A DNA stretch of 64,000 nucleotides from Sphingorhabdus wooponensis (GCF_003933235.1 NZ_RWJI01000001.1:1556001-1620000); one strand, 5' to 3'. Shown: positions 9,280-19,546, counted from the stretch's first letter. The notes: a model not told the origin generated them from the letters alone. Numbers and translations: made by a program.

Positions 9280-11522
9280 TGACCGATACCCCCACAGCCG
9301 ATATTGCACCCGAAGCCCCCCACAAGCGCAAGGGCGTCAAACGCCGTGCCTTTTTAATCGGCGGTGTCGCCATCGTCGGCGCTGGCTTGTTCGGCATCTC
9401 GATTGCAGACAGCAACGCCGCCAAAGACGCCAAGGCACGCATTACGGGTGAAGGCGAGCATAGCTTTGCGACTTGGCTGAAAATCGGCGAAGATGACATC
9501 ATCACCATATATTCGCCGCACACCGACATTGGTCAGGGGTCAAATACAGGCCTTGCGCAAATGCTGGCTGAAGAATTGGACGCGATGTGGGATCAGGTGC
9601 GCATCGTCTCGGCGCCTGCGGAACCCGCCTTTGCCAATGTCGGCTTGGGCCGCGCGTTTCTTGCGGACATGACGGGCAAGCCAGCGATCATCAACGGCAT
9701 TCCCGAATCTTTTTTATCGTTCATCGCGCGGCAAATGAACCTTCAGATGACCGGCGGTTCAACCGCCTTGCGGTTCACCGGCCAAGTGACCTTTCAAAAG
9801 GTGGGCGCGGCGACACGGCTGGCACTGATTGAAACCGCAGCTAAGCGGCTAAATGTCCCCGTCGGCGAACTGACGACGCAGGACAGCCGCGTCATTCACG
9901 CAAAATCGAGCCGGTCTTTGCGTTATGGCGAGCTGGCGGCAGAAGCGGCGACCTTGTCGCTCGACAATGAACCCAAATTAAAAGACCCCTCGCAATATCG
10001 CTTGATGCGCCAATCGATTCAGCGGCTCGATATTCCGGCCAAGGTCGATGGCAGCGCGCAATATGGCATCGATTTCGCGATCCCCAACATGCGCGTGGCA
10101 ACAATTCAGGCTGCCCCCGTGCGCGGCGGAAAACTAACGTCCGTCGACACCGCACCTGCCTTGGCCATCAAGGGCGTTGAGAAGGTGATTAAGCTGGATG
10201 ATGCTGTCGCGGTGGTGGCCAAGGGCTATTGGCCCGCTATCTCCGGCCTGCGCGCTTTGGCCCCCAACTTCACCGATGGCGGCCATGCCGATGTTTCAAC
10301 CGCATCGATATTAGCGGCGCATGACGCGCTATTTGCCAAGGGGGAAGCAGATGGCGAAGCGGGCGAAGGCGATGTGCAAGCAGGCCTTGGCGCCAAGCCG
10401 ATAGAGGCGAAATATCAAGTGCCGTTCTTGCACCATGCGATGATGGAACCCTTTGCGCTGACCGCCCATTTCAAGGACGGCAAGCTCGACATTTGGGGCG
10501 GGATGCAGGATCCGTTGGCGACCAAGATGTTGGCGGTCGATGTGTCGGGCCTTGATGCCGACAATGTCACATTCCACCCCATGATCATCGGCGGCAGCTT
10601 TGGCCGACGCTTGCCCATGTATATGGAAATTGTGGGCCAAGTGACCAAACTGGCCATGCAATTGCCTTATCCGGTGAAGCTGATTTGGAGCCGGGAAGAA
10701 GAAGTCGCGCAAGGCGCTTATCGCCCGCAAAGCTCGGCTGTACTGACTGCCGCGCTCACCGACAAAAAACGCATTGCCGCTTACCGCAATGATTATGCGC
10801 AACCCGAAAGCGCGGAGAGCGAGACGGTATTTCCTTACACCCTGCCTGCCGTGTCACGGCGGCATTTTGCCCATGTGTCAAACCAGCAAACGGGTGCATG
10901 GCGCTCCGTCAACTCGACGCAGCAAGGCTTTTACAATGAAAGCTTCATGGATGAACTGGCGCATGCCGCGGGCGAAGACCCCGTCATTTTCCGTCGCAAT
11001 CATTTAAAAGCGGATTCACGGCATTTGCGCGTCTTGGATGAAGTCGCGGCGCGCAGCGGATGGAACACCCCACTTCCGGCTGGACGCGGGCGCGGTGTCG
11101 CCTTGGTCGAAAGCTTCAAAACCATCGTCGCAATGGTCGTGGAGGCATCGGTTGGCGCAGATGGCATGCCAAAGGTGCACAAGGTCACGACGGTTGTCGA
11201 CGCAGGCAGCATCGTGAACCCCGACGCCGCGATGGCGCAAATTGAGGGCGGCACGATCATGGGCCTGTCCTCAGCCATTGGTGAGGCTATCACGCTTGAA
11301 AAAGGCGCAGTGCAGCAAAGCAACCTCAGCGATTATCTGTTGCTGAATATGGCGCAAACCCCGTTGGTGCAGGATATCCATTTCCTGAACAGCGGCGCGC
11401 CGATGGGCGGCATTGGTGAACCCGGCGTTCCGCCAGCCGCGCCTGCCTTGGCCAACGCCTTGTTCGCGGCGACGGGCAAGCGCGTTCGCAATCTACCCAT
11501 CATGACACAGGCAAAGGGATAA
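9279..11522 (+). CDS. Molybdopterin-binding large subunit of molybdenum hydroxylase (IorB-like)
   Basis: A 747-residue catalytic subunit. A twin-arginine-like signal (K21-R22-R23-A-F-L followed by a hydrophobic stretch) indicates export with the small subunit to the periplasm, as in IorB/aldehyde dehydrogenase types that use a cytochrome rather than an FAD subunit. No FAD subunit gene is present, which fits. The substrate (aldehyde or N-heterocycle) cannot be told from sequence. Confidence 0.87.
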   Translation: MTDTPTADIAPEAPHKRKGVKRRAFLIGGVAIVGAGLFGISIADSNAAKDAKARITGEGEHSFATWLKIGEDDIITIYSPHTDIGQGSNTGLAQMLAEELDAMWDQVRIVSAPAEPAFANVGLGRAFLADMTGKPAIINGIPESFLSFIARQMNLQMTGGSTALRFTGQVTFQKVGAATRLALIETAAKRLNVPVGELTTQDSRVIHAKSSRSLRYGELAAEAATLSLDNEPKLKDPSQYRLMRQSIQRLDIPAKVDGSAQYGIDFAIPNMRVATIQAAPVRGGKLTSVDTAPALAIKGVEKVIKLDDAVAVVAKGYWPAISGLRALAPNFTDGGHADVSTASILAAHDALFAKGEADGEAGEGDVQAGLGAKPIEAKYQVPFLHHAMMEPFALTAHFKDGKLDIWGGMQDPLATKMLAVDVSGLDADNVTFHPMIIGGSFGRRLPMYMEIVGQVTKLAMQLPYPVKLIWSREEEVAQGAYRPQSSAVLTAALTDKKRIAAYRNDYAQPESAESETVFPYTLPAVSRRHFAHVSNQQTGAWRSVNSTQQGFYNESFMDELAHAAGEDPVIFRRNHLKADSRHLRVLDEVAARSGWNTPLPAGRGRGVALVESFKTIVAMVVEASVGADGMPKVHKVTTVVDAGSIVNPDAAMAQIEGGTIMGLSSAIGEAITLEKGAVQQSNLSDYLLLNMAQTPLVQDIHFLNSGAPMGGIGEPGVPPAAPALANALFAATGKRVRNLPIMTQAKG

Positions 11523-11524
11523 TC

Positions 11525-12121
11525 TTGCCGCACGCAAAGCTGCTCAAGCCCACAGACAATCTGGAGATTGCCGAAACGCTGGCGCGCGCGTTCCAGAATG
11601 AATCGGGTTGGAGCTATGTCATCCCTGACCCAGCGTTACGCGCACGGCGGCTGACGGGGGCATTCCATTTGTTCCTGCGCGATGAACATCGCAAAGGCGC
11701 CGTGTTCGGCACGGACGGCATAGAAGCGGTTACCTTATGGCGCGGCCCCGGCCAAGCGCGCGATACCCTATTCGACACCGCGCGGCTCTTCATTCCCTTT
11801 GTGCAGCAATTGCGCTTCTCGATTTTACGCGGTCTTGAAATATCGCATTTGATCGAAAAGCATTTGCCGCAGGAACCTGTCTGGTATTTGCATTTTGCCG
11901 GTTGCGATCCCGCTTTTCAGGGCAAGGGATTTGGCGGTGCGGCAATCCGCGCAGGTTTAGACCGCGTCGATCAAGATGGCCTACCCGCCTATCTGGAAAC
12001 CGCCGACGAACATAATATCCCTTTGTACCAAAGCTTTGGCTTTGCCATCAAACATAGCTGGCAAGTCCCCGAAGGCCCCCAATTTTGGGGCATGCAACGC
12101 CCCGGCAAAACGCGGCATTAA
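11525..12121 (+). CDS. GNAT-family N-acetyltransferase
   Basis: A 198-residue protein with the acetyl-CoA binding motif QGKGFGG and the C-terminal YQSFGF strand typical of GNAT enzymes. No ATG lies near the N-terminus; TTG at 11525, 2 nt after the previous stop, is the only start that keeps the whole domain. Position suggests co-transcription with the hydroxylase genes. The acceptor is unknown. Confidence 0.8.
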   Translation: MPHAKLLKPTDNLEIAETLARAFQNESGWSYVIPDPALRARRLTGAFHLFLRDEHRKGAVFGTDGIEAVTLWRGPGQARDTLFDTARLFIPFVQQLRFSILRGLEISHLIEKHLPQEPVWYLHFAGCDPAFQGKGFGGAAIRAGLDRVDQDGLPAYLETADEHNIPLYQSFGFAIKHSWQVPEGPQFWGMQRPGKTRH

Positions 12122-12181
12122 GCGCGCCGCGCCCCGCCCCTTGCCCTATACCTAAAACCCGCCTAACCTCGTAGCACGCAC

Positions 12182-12345
12182 CAGGTCTGCGCGAGAGCGT
12201 GGATAATAGGGAAGCCGGCGGAAATCCGGCGCTGTTCCCGCAACTGTAACCGGCGAGCTTTTGCTCCATATGCCACTGGAAAAACGGGTGACCGTGAAAC
12301 TGGGAAGGCGGAGCAAGCGCATTGACCCGGAAGCCAGGAGACCTG
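12182..12345 (+). promoter_or_regulatory. Cobalamin (B12) riboswitch
   Basis: The non-coding leader before btuB shows the B12 riboswitch landmarks in order: a GGGAA core segment, CCGGCGCTGTTCCCGCAACT, and the B12-box region AAGCCAGGAGACCTGCC. The closing stem is explicit: CAGGTCT at 12182-12188 pairs with AGACCTG at 12339-12345. About 100 nt separate it from the btuB ATG. In the known class, adenosylcobalamin binding lowers expression of uptake genes. Confidence 0.93.
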
Positions 12346-12448
12346 CCTGATTGCGGTTTGTCCTTTGTGCTTGCGGGACACTGGCGCAATCGGGGTTTGC
12401 CTCCGCGTGACGACATACTGTTGAACGTCATGCGAAGGAGAATGATCC

Positions 12449-14296
12449 ATGACCCTGATAAAAACGACGGCAGCCGTGCTTGCGATGCTGCCCTTCACGG
12501 CCTTTGCGCAAACGGCAGAGGATGACATTGTCGTCACCGCCAGCGGCTTTGCCCAGCCGCGATCCGAAACCGGACAAGCCATCGACATTGTCGACCGCGA
12601 CCGGTTGGAACAATTGCAAAGCCCAACCATCTCCGATGCCCTGCAAACCTTAGCGGGTGTCAGCATCGCCACGCGCGGCGGCCTTGGTGGGCAGAGCAGC
12701 GCCTTCATTCGCGGCGGGAGCAGCGCGCAAACCTTAGTGTTGATAGACGGCGTGCGGATCAATGACCTTTCCAGCCCCAATGGCGCGTTCGACTTTGGCG
12801 CGTTGATGACGGGCAATATTGGCCGCGTGGAGGTTTTGCGCGGGCCGAACGCAATCATCTGGGGCAGCCAAGCGATTGGCGGCGTCGTGAATGTCCAATC
12901 CATCGCGCCCGTGACCGGTTTTGAAGGCCGCTTCGGGGCGGAATATGGGGCCTATGATACCAAAAGGCTGAACGCCAATATTGCGGGCAGCAGTGGCGTA
13001 TTGGAAGGCAGCGTCGGCGGTTCCTTTGTGAATAGCGACGGCATCTCCGCGCTGGCGGGTGGGACCGAACGCGATGGCTATGACAATCTGACGGGCAATG
13101 CGCGTTTGAAGGTCAATCTCAGCGACAGCTTCAATCTCGATTTCCGCAGTTATTACAATCGCGCGACAGTTGCATATGACACCGCCTTTGGCGTTGGGGC
13201 CAATGGCTTGCCCGTGTCGCACAACCGGCAATTTATCGGCTATGTCGGCGCGCAGTTCGACCTGCTGGATGGGCGCCTGCAAAACCGGATCGCTTATACC
13301 CGCACCGATATAAAGCGGGTGGGCACGGATCCCATTGTTTTCAGTTTCAACAATTTCAATGTGCGCGGCGCAATTGACCGCGCCGAATATCATGCAGCGT
13401 TTGACCTGAACGATGCGCTGACTTTCGTGGCGGGCGCGGAATATGAACGCAGCTTTGCCAGCACCGCTTTTGAGGGGGCTGCACCTGATATCGCCCGCAA
13501 CACATTGGGCAGCGGATTTGGGCAAGTCATTGTGCGTCCCGCCTCCGGCCTGACGCTCACGGCGGGCATGCGGCATGATGCCTATGATGATTATGGCGGG
13601 CAAACGAGCTTTGGTGGCAACGCGGCCTTCACCCCCAATGACGGGCGGACAATGTTCCGCGCGACTTATGGCGAAGGGTTTCGCGCACCAACCTTGACCG
13701 AGGGGCAACCACCTTATGGCAATCCGGACCTTAAGCCCGAAACCGCGCGCAATTTCGACTTGGGCGTTGAACATCAATTTCTGGGCAATAAGGCGCAAAT
13801 CTTCGCGACCTATTTCAACCGCCGCAGCGATGACCTGATTGCCTTTTCATCGGTCACGGGCCAATCGGAAAATATCGACAAGGTGACCGCTAAAGGGTTT
13901 GAGGCGGGTGTTAGCCTCACCCCCCTCGACACTGTGTATATAGAAGCAAGCTACACATTAGTGGACGCCATCAACCGCACGGCAGGCGCCAATTTTGGCA
14001 AGCGGCAAACATTGCGCCCGCAACACAGTGCCAGCCTGACCGCCGATTGGCAGACCCCGTTCGGCCTTTCCGTCGGAAGTAGTTTGCTTCTAATCGGCGA
14101 CAGCTTCGACGATGCCGCGAACAACGTGCGTCTTAAAAGCTATGCATTATTCGGGCTGCGGGCGTCGATGCCACTGACCGACACGCTGGAGGTGTATAGC
14201 CGCATCGATAATCTGCTGGACGCCGATTATACGGTGGTCGCAGGCTATAACAGCTTTGGCCGCCATGCGACGATGGGCATCAGGGCCAAATTCTGA
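12449..14296 (+). CDS. btuB: TonB-dependent vitamin B12 receptor
   Basis: A 615-residue outer-membrane receptor close to E. coli BtuB in length. A 20-residue signal peptide ends AFA|QT and is followed by the TonB box DIVVTA, then a plug with QSSAFIRGGSSAQTLVLIDG and a barrel ending in F. The strong AAGGAG ribosome site and the B12 riboswitch upstream support the ligand call. It imports corrinoids to the periplasm for BtuF. Confidence 0.92.
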   Translation: MTLIKTTAAVLAMLPFTAFAQTAEDDIVVTASGFAQPRSETGQAIDIVDRDRLEQLQSPTISDALQTLAGVSIATRGGLGGQSSAFIRGGSSAQTLVLIDGVRINDLSSPNGAFDFGALMTGNIGRVEVLRGPNAIIWGSQAIGGVVNVQSIAPVTGFEGRFGAEYGAYDTKRLNANIAGSSGVLEGSVGGSFVNSDGISALAGGTERDGYDNLTGNARLKVNLSDSFNLDFRSYYNRATVAYDTAFGVGANGLPVSHNRQFIGYVGAQFDLLDGRLQNRIAYTRTDIKRVGTDPIVFSFNNFNVRGAIDRAEYHAAFDLNDALTFVAGAEYERSFASTAFEGAAPDIARNTLGSGFGQVIVRPASGLTLTAGMRHDAYDDYGGQTSFGGNAAFTPNDGRTMFRATYGEGFRAPTLTEGQPPYGNPDLKPETARNFDLGVEHQFLGNKAQIFATYFNRRSDDLIAFSSVTGQSENIDKVTAKGFEAGVSLTPLDTVYIEASYTLVDAINRTAGANFGKRQTLRPQHSASLTADWQTPFGLSVGSSLLLIGDSFDDAANNVRLKSYALFGLRASMPLTDTLEVYSRIDNLLDADYTVVAGYNSFGRHATMGIRAKF

Positions 14297-15132
14297 TGCG
14301 CTTTGGCTTCTGCCTCCTTTCGGCATTTGCCTTGGCGGGATGTGCCAGTCAGCCCGCCATTGCGCCCCATGGCGTCGTGTCCAACAATCCGTGCATTGAC
14401 TCTGTGCTCGCCGAAATTGCGTTGCCCGGCCAAGTCACGGCGGTCAGCGTCTATTCGCATGATCCCGATAGCGCGTCCGCACCTTTGGCATGGGCGCGGC
14501 AATTGCCCGCCATTGGCATCAGCGCAGAGGAATTATTATTGGCGCGGCCCAAAATCGTGCTCACCGGAAATCTGGCCAGCGGGGGCACCAATGCGCTGCT
14601 TGCGCGGGCGGGCATTAAATCGGTGGCCTTGGGGGTCGCGCCAACGGTCGCAGACGACATGCAACAGATCCGGACGATAGCGGCCCTACTCGACAGGCGT
14701 GATGCCGGAGAAGCCTTGATTTCCGACATTCAGGATTCTCTACCCAACACCCCATCTTCCGGTCCATCTGTGTCGGCGATTATCTGGCAAAATGGTGGAT
14801 TTGTGGCGGGTAAAGGCACGTTGCAGGACGAATTACTGGCACGCCACGGCTTTCGCAACGCGAGCGCACAATATGGCCTATCCTCCTGGGGGATATTGCC
14901 ATTAGAAACGCTGATGCGAAACCCGCCTCAGGTCATTTTCATGCCCACGCAACCGCGCGGTTCGGATGCCCGTGAGACGAGCGCGCGCCAGAAATTGCTA
15001 GCCCATTTGGGCGACCGCACGCGAATTGTCGATTTCCCCGACAGGCTGTTATTCTGCGGCGGCCCGACGATCATAAAAGTATCGGCTATAATAAAGAAAA
15101 CCCGCGCGTCCTTCGCTAAGGATAAGCCATGA
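14296..15132 (+). CDS. btuF: Corrinoid ABC transporter substrate-binding lipoprotein (BtuF-like)
   Basis: A 278-residue periplasmic binding protein with a lipobox LAGC (lipidated C16). It has the two-lobe BtuF/FhuD pattern, including ISAEELLLARPKIVLT in lobe one. It starts on the last base of the btuB stop (TGATG). The function follows from the riboswitch-controlled operon. Family binding proteins for siderophores look similar, but context favours B12. Confidence 0.85.
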   Translation: MRFGFCLLSAFALAGCASQPAIAPHGVVSNNPCIDSVLAEIALPGQVTAVSVYSHDPDSASAPLAWARQLPAIGISAEELLLARPKIVLTGNLASGGTNALLARAGIKSVALGVAPTVADDMQQIRTIAALLDRRDAGEALISDIQDSLPNTPSSGPSVSAIIWQNGGFVAGKGTLQDELLARHGFRNASAQYGLSSWGILPLETLMRNPPQVIFMPTQPRGSDARETSARQKLLAHLGDRTRIVDFPDRLLFCGGPTIIKVSAIIKKTRASFAKDKP

Positions 15133-16094
15133 ATACACGCAGCTTAACATCGTTCCTGTTGCTCCTTACGCTCGCGGCATTCCTACTGTCGTTGATGGCG
15201 GGGAAGGTCTGGATTTGGCCGACCTCTTGGGCGGCAGACAATGCCGATGGCTGGATTTTCCTCGAACTGCGCCTGCCCCGCGCGCTCCTTGGCCTTTGCA
15301 TCGGCGCCGTGCTCGGGCTTTCAGGCGCGGTGCTACAGGGCTATCTGCGAAACCCGCTGGCGGACCCGACGGTACTAGGCGTGTCGGCCAGCGCGGCTTT
15401 GGGCGGCGTCGGGGCGATTTACCTTGGGCTCAACCTGCTGCCCTTCGGCTTATTCGCCTGCGCGATGTTAGGTGCAGGTTCTAGCATATTGTTATTGCTT
15501 GTAATTTCTCGGAACGGCGGCCCTATTGGTTTTATCTTGGGCGGCATGGTGCTGTCGACTTTGGCGGGCGCGCTCACCGCCTTTGTCATCAGCATCGCGC
15601 CGAACCCCTTTGCTGCGAGTGAGATTATTAACTGGCTGATGGGCGCGCTCACCGACCGCTTGATGGCCGATGTTGCAACAGCTTTGCCCTTTATGGCGCT
15701 GGGCGTCGCTTTATTGTTCTCCACCGGCCGCGCGCTGGATGCGCTGACCTTGGGCGAAAATGGCGCACGAAGCCTTGGTATCAACCTAGTCAGGCTGCAA
15801 TGGATTATTGTTCTGGGCGTTGGACTTGCCGTCGGCGCCTCGGTCGCGGTGTCGGGTGTGGTGGGCTTTGTAGGTCTGATTATTCCGCACCTCATCCGCG
15901 CCATATATGGGGAGCAGCCATCGCAAATATTGCTGCCCTCGGCCCTGGGTGGCGCGATACTGACGCTGGTCGCCGATAGCCTTCTCCGGTTGCTCCCCGG
16001 CCCCAGCGAAGTGCGGCTGGGCATTGCCATGGCTGTGCTGGGCGCGCCCTTTTTCCTTTTGCTGTTGCTGCGCTACCGAAGGGGTAACGTATGA
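15129..16094 (+). CDS. btuC: FecCD-type ABC permease for B12 (BtuC-like)
   Basis: A 321-residue polytopic inner-membrane permease with many hydrophobic helices and the family landmark RLPRALLGLCIGAVLGLSGA near the N-terminus and VVGFVGLIIPHLIR near residue 250. It overlaps btuF by 4 nt and the ATPase gene by 4 nt. It forms the membrane channel of the importer. Confidence 0.9.
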   Translation: MNTRSLTSFLLLLTLAAFLLSLMAGKVWIWPTSWAADNADGWIFLELRLPRALLGLCIGAVLGLSGAVLQGYLRNPLADPTVLGVSASAALGGVGAIYLGLNLLPFGLFACAMLGAGSSILLLLVISRNGGPIGFILGGMVLSTLAGALTAFVISIAPNPFAASEIINWLMGALTDRLMADVATALPFMALGVALLFSTGRALDALTLGENGARSLGINLVRLQWIIVLGVGLAVGASVAVSGVVGFVGLIIPHLIRAIYGEQPSQILLPSALGGAILTLVADSLLRLLPGPSEVRLGIAMAVLGAPFFLLLLLRYRRGNV

Positions 16095-16867
16095 CCCTGA
16101 CCGTCCGAAATCTTGGCTTTTCTTATGGTCAAACGTGCATATTGGACGCGATTGACGTAACATTTGAAGCTGGAAAATTCACTGTCATTTTGGGCCCCAA
16201 TGGCGCGGGTAAATCGACCTTGCTCGCCTGCCTTGCGGGGCTTTTGGAACCGCAGATAGGGAACGCCAGCCTGAATGGCGCCGACATCATCCGCATGGCC
16301 CCAACCACCCGCGCCCGTCACATCGGCCTGTTGCCCCAAGGCGCCGAAACGCATTGGGCAATCCCGTCCGAGGCTTTGGTTGCGCTGGGCCGCATTCCCC
16401 ATATGCGTGGCGCTGGGCCATCAGCAGATGACCGCGAGGCCATAAAGGCCGCAATGTCGGCGACCGCCACCGAGGGCTTCGCAAATCGTCCAGTCACGCG
16501 GCTTTCGGGCGGCGAACGCGCCCGCGTTCTGCTGGCGCGCGTGCTGGCGGGAGAACTCGACTGGATATTGGCGGACGAACCGCTCGCGAACCTCGATCCG
16601 GGCTTTCAACTCGACATTCTGGCTTTGCTCCAGCGGCAGACGGAAGCAGGAAAAGGTGTCGTCGCGGTGCTGCACGACTTGCAATATGCGGTGCGCTTTG
16701 CCGACCATATACTGTTGCTGCATGAAGGTTCGCTATTTGCGCAAGGCAGCGTCGAAGACGTCATCACGCCGGCCAATCTGGCGCATGTTTACGGGATTGA
16801 CGCGAATCTCTTCAAGGACGAGGAAGGGACAATACAGCTAAGCATCAAAGGCAAGGTCAGATTATGA
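16091..16867 (+). CDS. btuD: ABC transporter ATP-binding protein (BtuD-like)
   Basis: A 258-residue ATPase with Walker A GPNGAGKST (35-43), the signature LSGGE (138-142) and Walker B WILADEP (158-164). It overlaps both neighbours by 4 nt. It powers the BtuFC importer. Confidence 0.9.
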   Translation: MTLTVRNLGFSYGQTCILDAIDVTFEAGKFTVILGPNGAGKSTLLACLAGLLEPQIGNASLNGADIIRMAPTTRARHIGLLPQGAETHWAIPSEALVALGRIPHMRGAGPSADDREAIKAAMSATATEGFANRPVTRLSGGERARVLLARVLAGELDWILADEPLANLDPGFQLDILALLQRQTEAGKGVVAVLHDLQYAVRFADHILLLHEGSLFAQGSVEDVITPANLAHVYGIDANLFKDEEGTIQLSIKGKVRL

Positions 16868-18021
16868 AATATGCCCTCCCATTTATCGCGCTCTCGCTCT
16901 CCGGTTGCGCCATCAGCGTCACATCAACGTCGAATATAGCCCCTATTGCTCCACAGAGCGCGCAGGAGGCCCTTCGGCCTTATTACGCAACCTTAGGCAC
17001 CCAATTGCCCAAGGCTTCGCCCAACCCCGTTCTGGCCGACGATACAGTGATCACGCGCTTTGCCTTTGGCAGTTGCCTAAACGAAAATCGCGACATGAAA
17101 ATTTGGGACGTCATAGCTGCGCAAAATCCCCAGGCTTTCCTATTGATTGGTGACAATGTCTATGGCGACACAAGGCCCACCAATGGGGCCGATATCCCGA
17201 CGCTGGCGGCAAGCTATAAAAAGCTGAACAGCCGCGCGGAATTTGATCGCTTCCGCCGCAGCGTGCCTATGATGACGGCATGGGACGATCATGATTATGG
17301 CGCCAATGACGCTGGCGGCGCTTTTGCTTTCAAAGAATGGGCGGAGAAAGCCTATGAAACTTATTGGGGTTCCTCGGACGAGGTAAAGTCGCGTCCCGGC
17401 GTGTATGAAAGCCGCATCGTCGGGCCAAAGGGCAAGCGCGTGCAGTTCATCATACTTGATGGCCGCTTTTTCCGTTCTGACCTTGCAACCATGCCCTATC
17501 GTGACCCGGGCCCAGCGCTGGGTTGGTATATTCCCAACATGGATCCCAAAGCGACGATATTGGGCCAAGCGCAGTGGGATTGGCTGGCGCAGGAACTGGA
17601 AAAACAAGCCGATGTTCGCTTCATCATTTCATCAACACAAGTCATCACCGACGCGCATAATTTCGAAGGCTGGACCAATTTTCCCAAGGAACGCGATCGT
17701 CTATATGCGTTGCTCGGTCAAAAGGGCGTGAACAACGCCATTTTCCTGACCGGTGACCGGCATAGCGGCGGTTTCTACAAGACCAATGCCCCCGGCCTGT
17801 CTAAACCCTTATGGGATTTTACATCCAGCTCGCTCAACTTCGCCTTTGGCAAGGGCGATGGAAGCGAACGGGAACCCGATCCGCGCCGGACAGGCGGGTT
17901 CTGGGGCATCCCGAACTTTGGGCAGATCGATATTGATTGGGCGACGAAGAAAGTGACGATGACGCTGCGTAAGGACGATGGCAGCGTGATAGAAACGCAA
18001 GTTGCTAATGCGGTTGATTAA
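16864..18021 (+). CDS. PhoD-like metallophosphatase/phosphodiesterase lipoprotein
   Basis: A 385-residue protein with a lipobox LSGC (C15). The metal-binding PhoD motifs are visible: FAFGSC, GDNVYGD, and WDDHDYG, plus a later TGDRHSGG. PhoD-family enzymes cleave phosphodiesters or phosphomonoesters using Fe/Ca. Its ATG overlaps the btuD stop by 4 nt, so it is the last gene of the B12 operon. That placement is unusual and suggests a role on corrinoid precursors or another phosphorylated compound at the membrane; this is inference. It overlaps the converging PH-domain gene by 17 nt. Confidence 0.85.
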   Translation: MKYALPFIALSLSGCAISVTSTSNIAPIAPQSAQEALRPYYATLGTQLPKASPNPVLADDTVITRFAFGSCLNENRDMKIWDVIAAQNPQAFLLIGDNVYGDTRPTNGADIPTLAASYKKLNSRAEFDRFRRSVPMMTAWDDHDYGANDAGGAFAFKEWAEKAYETYWGSSDEVKSRPGVYESRIVGPKGKRVQFIILDGRFFRSDLATMPYRDPGPALGWYIPNMDPKATILGQAQWDWLAQELEKQADVRFIISSTQVITDAHNFEGWTNFPKERDRLYALLGQKGVNNAIFLTGDRHSGGFYKTNAPGLSKPLWDFTSSSLNFAFGKGDGSEREPDPRRTGGFWGIPNFGQIDIDWATKKVTMTLRKDDGSVIETQVANAVD

Positions 18022-19546
18022 TCGCTGAATAATCGACAGCGGCGACCTTTTCCATCACTGCCGCGCGAATGGCCTGCGCCGTTGACAGCGGCAGGGCCAC
18101 CATTTCCAGCGTGCCGCCTGCAACCCCGAATTTGAGCGATGCGAGGCCATAACGCCGCGCCAATGGCCCTTGCGCAATCTCTATGCTTTGTACCTTCACC
18201 TGCGGCGCAAGCGTCAATCGCTGACGCCACCAACCGCGCCGAAGGTATAGTTGCTGATCATCCAGCCCGAAGCGATATCTGCGCCAGTCAAGCCAGAGTA
18301 AGAGTGCGACAATGATCAACAACAGCATTGGCAACAATGTCGGCGCAAGGGGCGCATGGGCGAAAATCACCAACGCCCCCACCGCTATCAGCAACGGCGG
18401 CACAAACAGGAACCACTGAATTACCCAGTGCAATGCTGCACCTTTACGCAGCCGTTCGTCGCCATCAGGTGCGGCAATTCCTGCGGCCTGCGATATGCGC
18501 CACAGCTCGTCCAATGTGGCCAATGGCGCAGCGACATAATTGCTTTCTTCTTTGCTATCCTGCGCCAGGCTGACGAATTTCAGGCTGTGCCAACCGCGCC
18601 GTTTGCGGATCGGCCCCGTCTGCACAACCGCCGCCTGCACCCGATGCGTGGGCATCACAACATCGGTGAGTGTAAACAAACCGCGCTGCCGCCGGAAACC
18701 TTTTGTCGTCTGGGTTAAGCGGAACCCATGTTCGCGCAAAAATGTGCGGACAATGCCTGTGGCAAAGCCAATAAAAATCAGGCTGATCAACGCGCCAAAA
18801 GCCAGAATGAGATGCCCCGTTATGCCGACACCATTGAGCGTATTGACGCTCACACCGCTTTCTTCGGCGAGGCCCGCCCAGCGTTTAAAGTCCCAAAACT
18901 CGAACGGCAGCAGAAAATCAAACTGTTGGGCAAGGCCGCCAAGAACTGCAAAAATGACAAGTGAAAAGGAATAGATGCCAAGGATAAACACACGTTGATC
19001 GTCCATCGCGAAGATCGTTTCTGCATCCTCGGGTTCCGCCATATGTGGCACATCTTGCGCGACCACTTCGCCCGCCTTGCGCGCACGGATTAACGCGCGC
19101 AACCGGTTCGCTTCCTCCAAAGTGACGAAGCGCAAGGTTGCGTCATCACCATCGCCACCGCCGGTTTCAAACTTGACCTCGCTCAGCCCCATCATGCGCG
19201 CCAGCAACTTTTGCTCAATGCTCACATCCTGAATGCGGTCATAAGGTATCGAACGCGCTGTGCGACTCAACACGCCCTTTTCCACGCGAATGTCATCGTC
19301 ACCCACATGATAGCGAAAACGCCGCCAAGCCAGCCAGCGGAAGAATAGACTGATCGCCAGCACAGCCGCGATCATGATTGGGATGAGCGCAGGATTATCT
19401 GATTTGCGTGCGCCAAAAACCGCAGCAAGCACAGGGAATAGCAATTGCGGTAGGCCCGAAACAAAACCGACAAACAGGCCGCTTATATGCAACCGTTCGC
19501 CGTCCTGTGCTGTCACCTCAGTCGGGGCATCGCTGATTTCGTTCAC
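18005..19546 (-). CDS. Membrane protein with PH (bPH2/YdbT-like) domains
   Basis: A 513-residue protein with several hydrophobic segments and repeated YdbT-type units (GVLSRTARSIPYDRIQDVSIEQ; LTLAPQVKVQSIEIAQGPLARRYGLASL). The repeated 'xRYGLxxL' blocks mark bacterial PH domains. It starts with GTG and overlaps the partner gene's stop by 4 nt. Function unknown; YdbS/YdbT pairs are widespread membrane proteins. Confidence 0.83.
   Translation of the reverse strand: MNEISDAPTEVTAQDGERLHISGLFVGFVSGLPQLLFPVLAAVFGARKSDNPALIPIMIAAVLAISLFFRWLAWRRFRYHVGDDDIRVEKGVLSRTARSIPYDRIQDVSIEQKLLARMMGLSEVKFETGGGDGDDATLRFVTLEEANRLRALIRARKAGEVVAQDVPHMAEPEDAETIFAMDDQRVFILGIYSFSLVIFAVLGGLAQQFDFLLPFEFWDFKRWAGLAEESGVSVNTLNGVGITGHLILAFGALISLIFIGFATGIVRTFLREHGFRLTQTTKGFRRQRGLFTLTDVVMPTHRVQAAVVQTGPIRKRRGWHSLKFVSLAQDSKEESNYVAAPLATLDELWRISQAAGIAAPDGDERLRKGAALHWVIQWFLFVPPLLIAVGALVIFAHAPLAPTLLPMLLLIIVALLLWLDWRRYRFGLDDQQLYLRRGWWRQRLTLAPQVKVQSIEIAQGPLARRYGLASLKFGVAGGTLEMVALPLSTAQAIRAAVMEKVAAVDYSAINQPH

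Noticed and set aside
12734-13798. 354-codon reading frame antisense to btuB
   Set aside because: It lies wholly within a well-supported receptor gene, has no recognisable domain, and is the kind of long shadow frame GC-rich genes produce.
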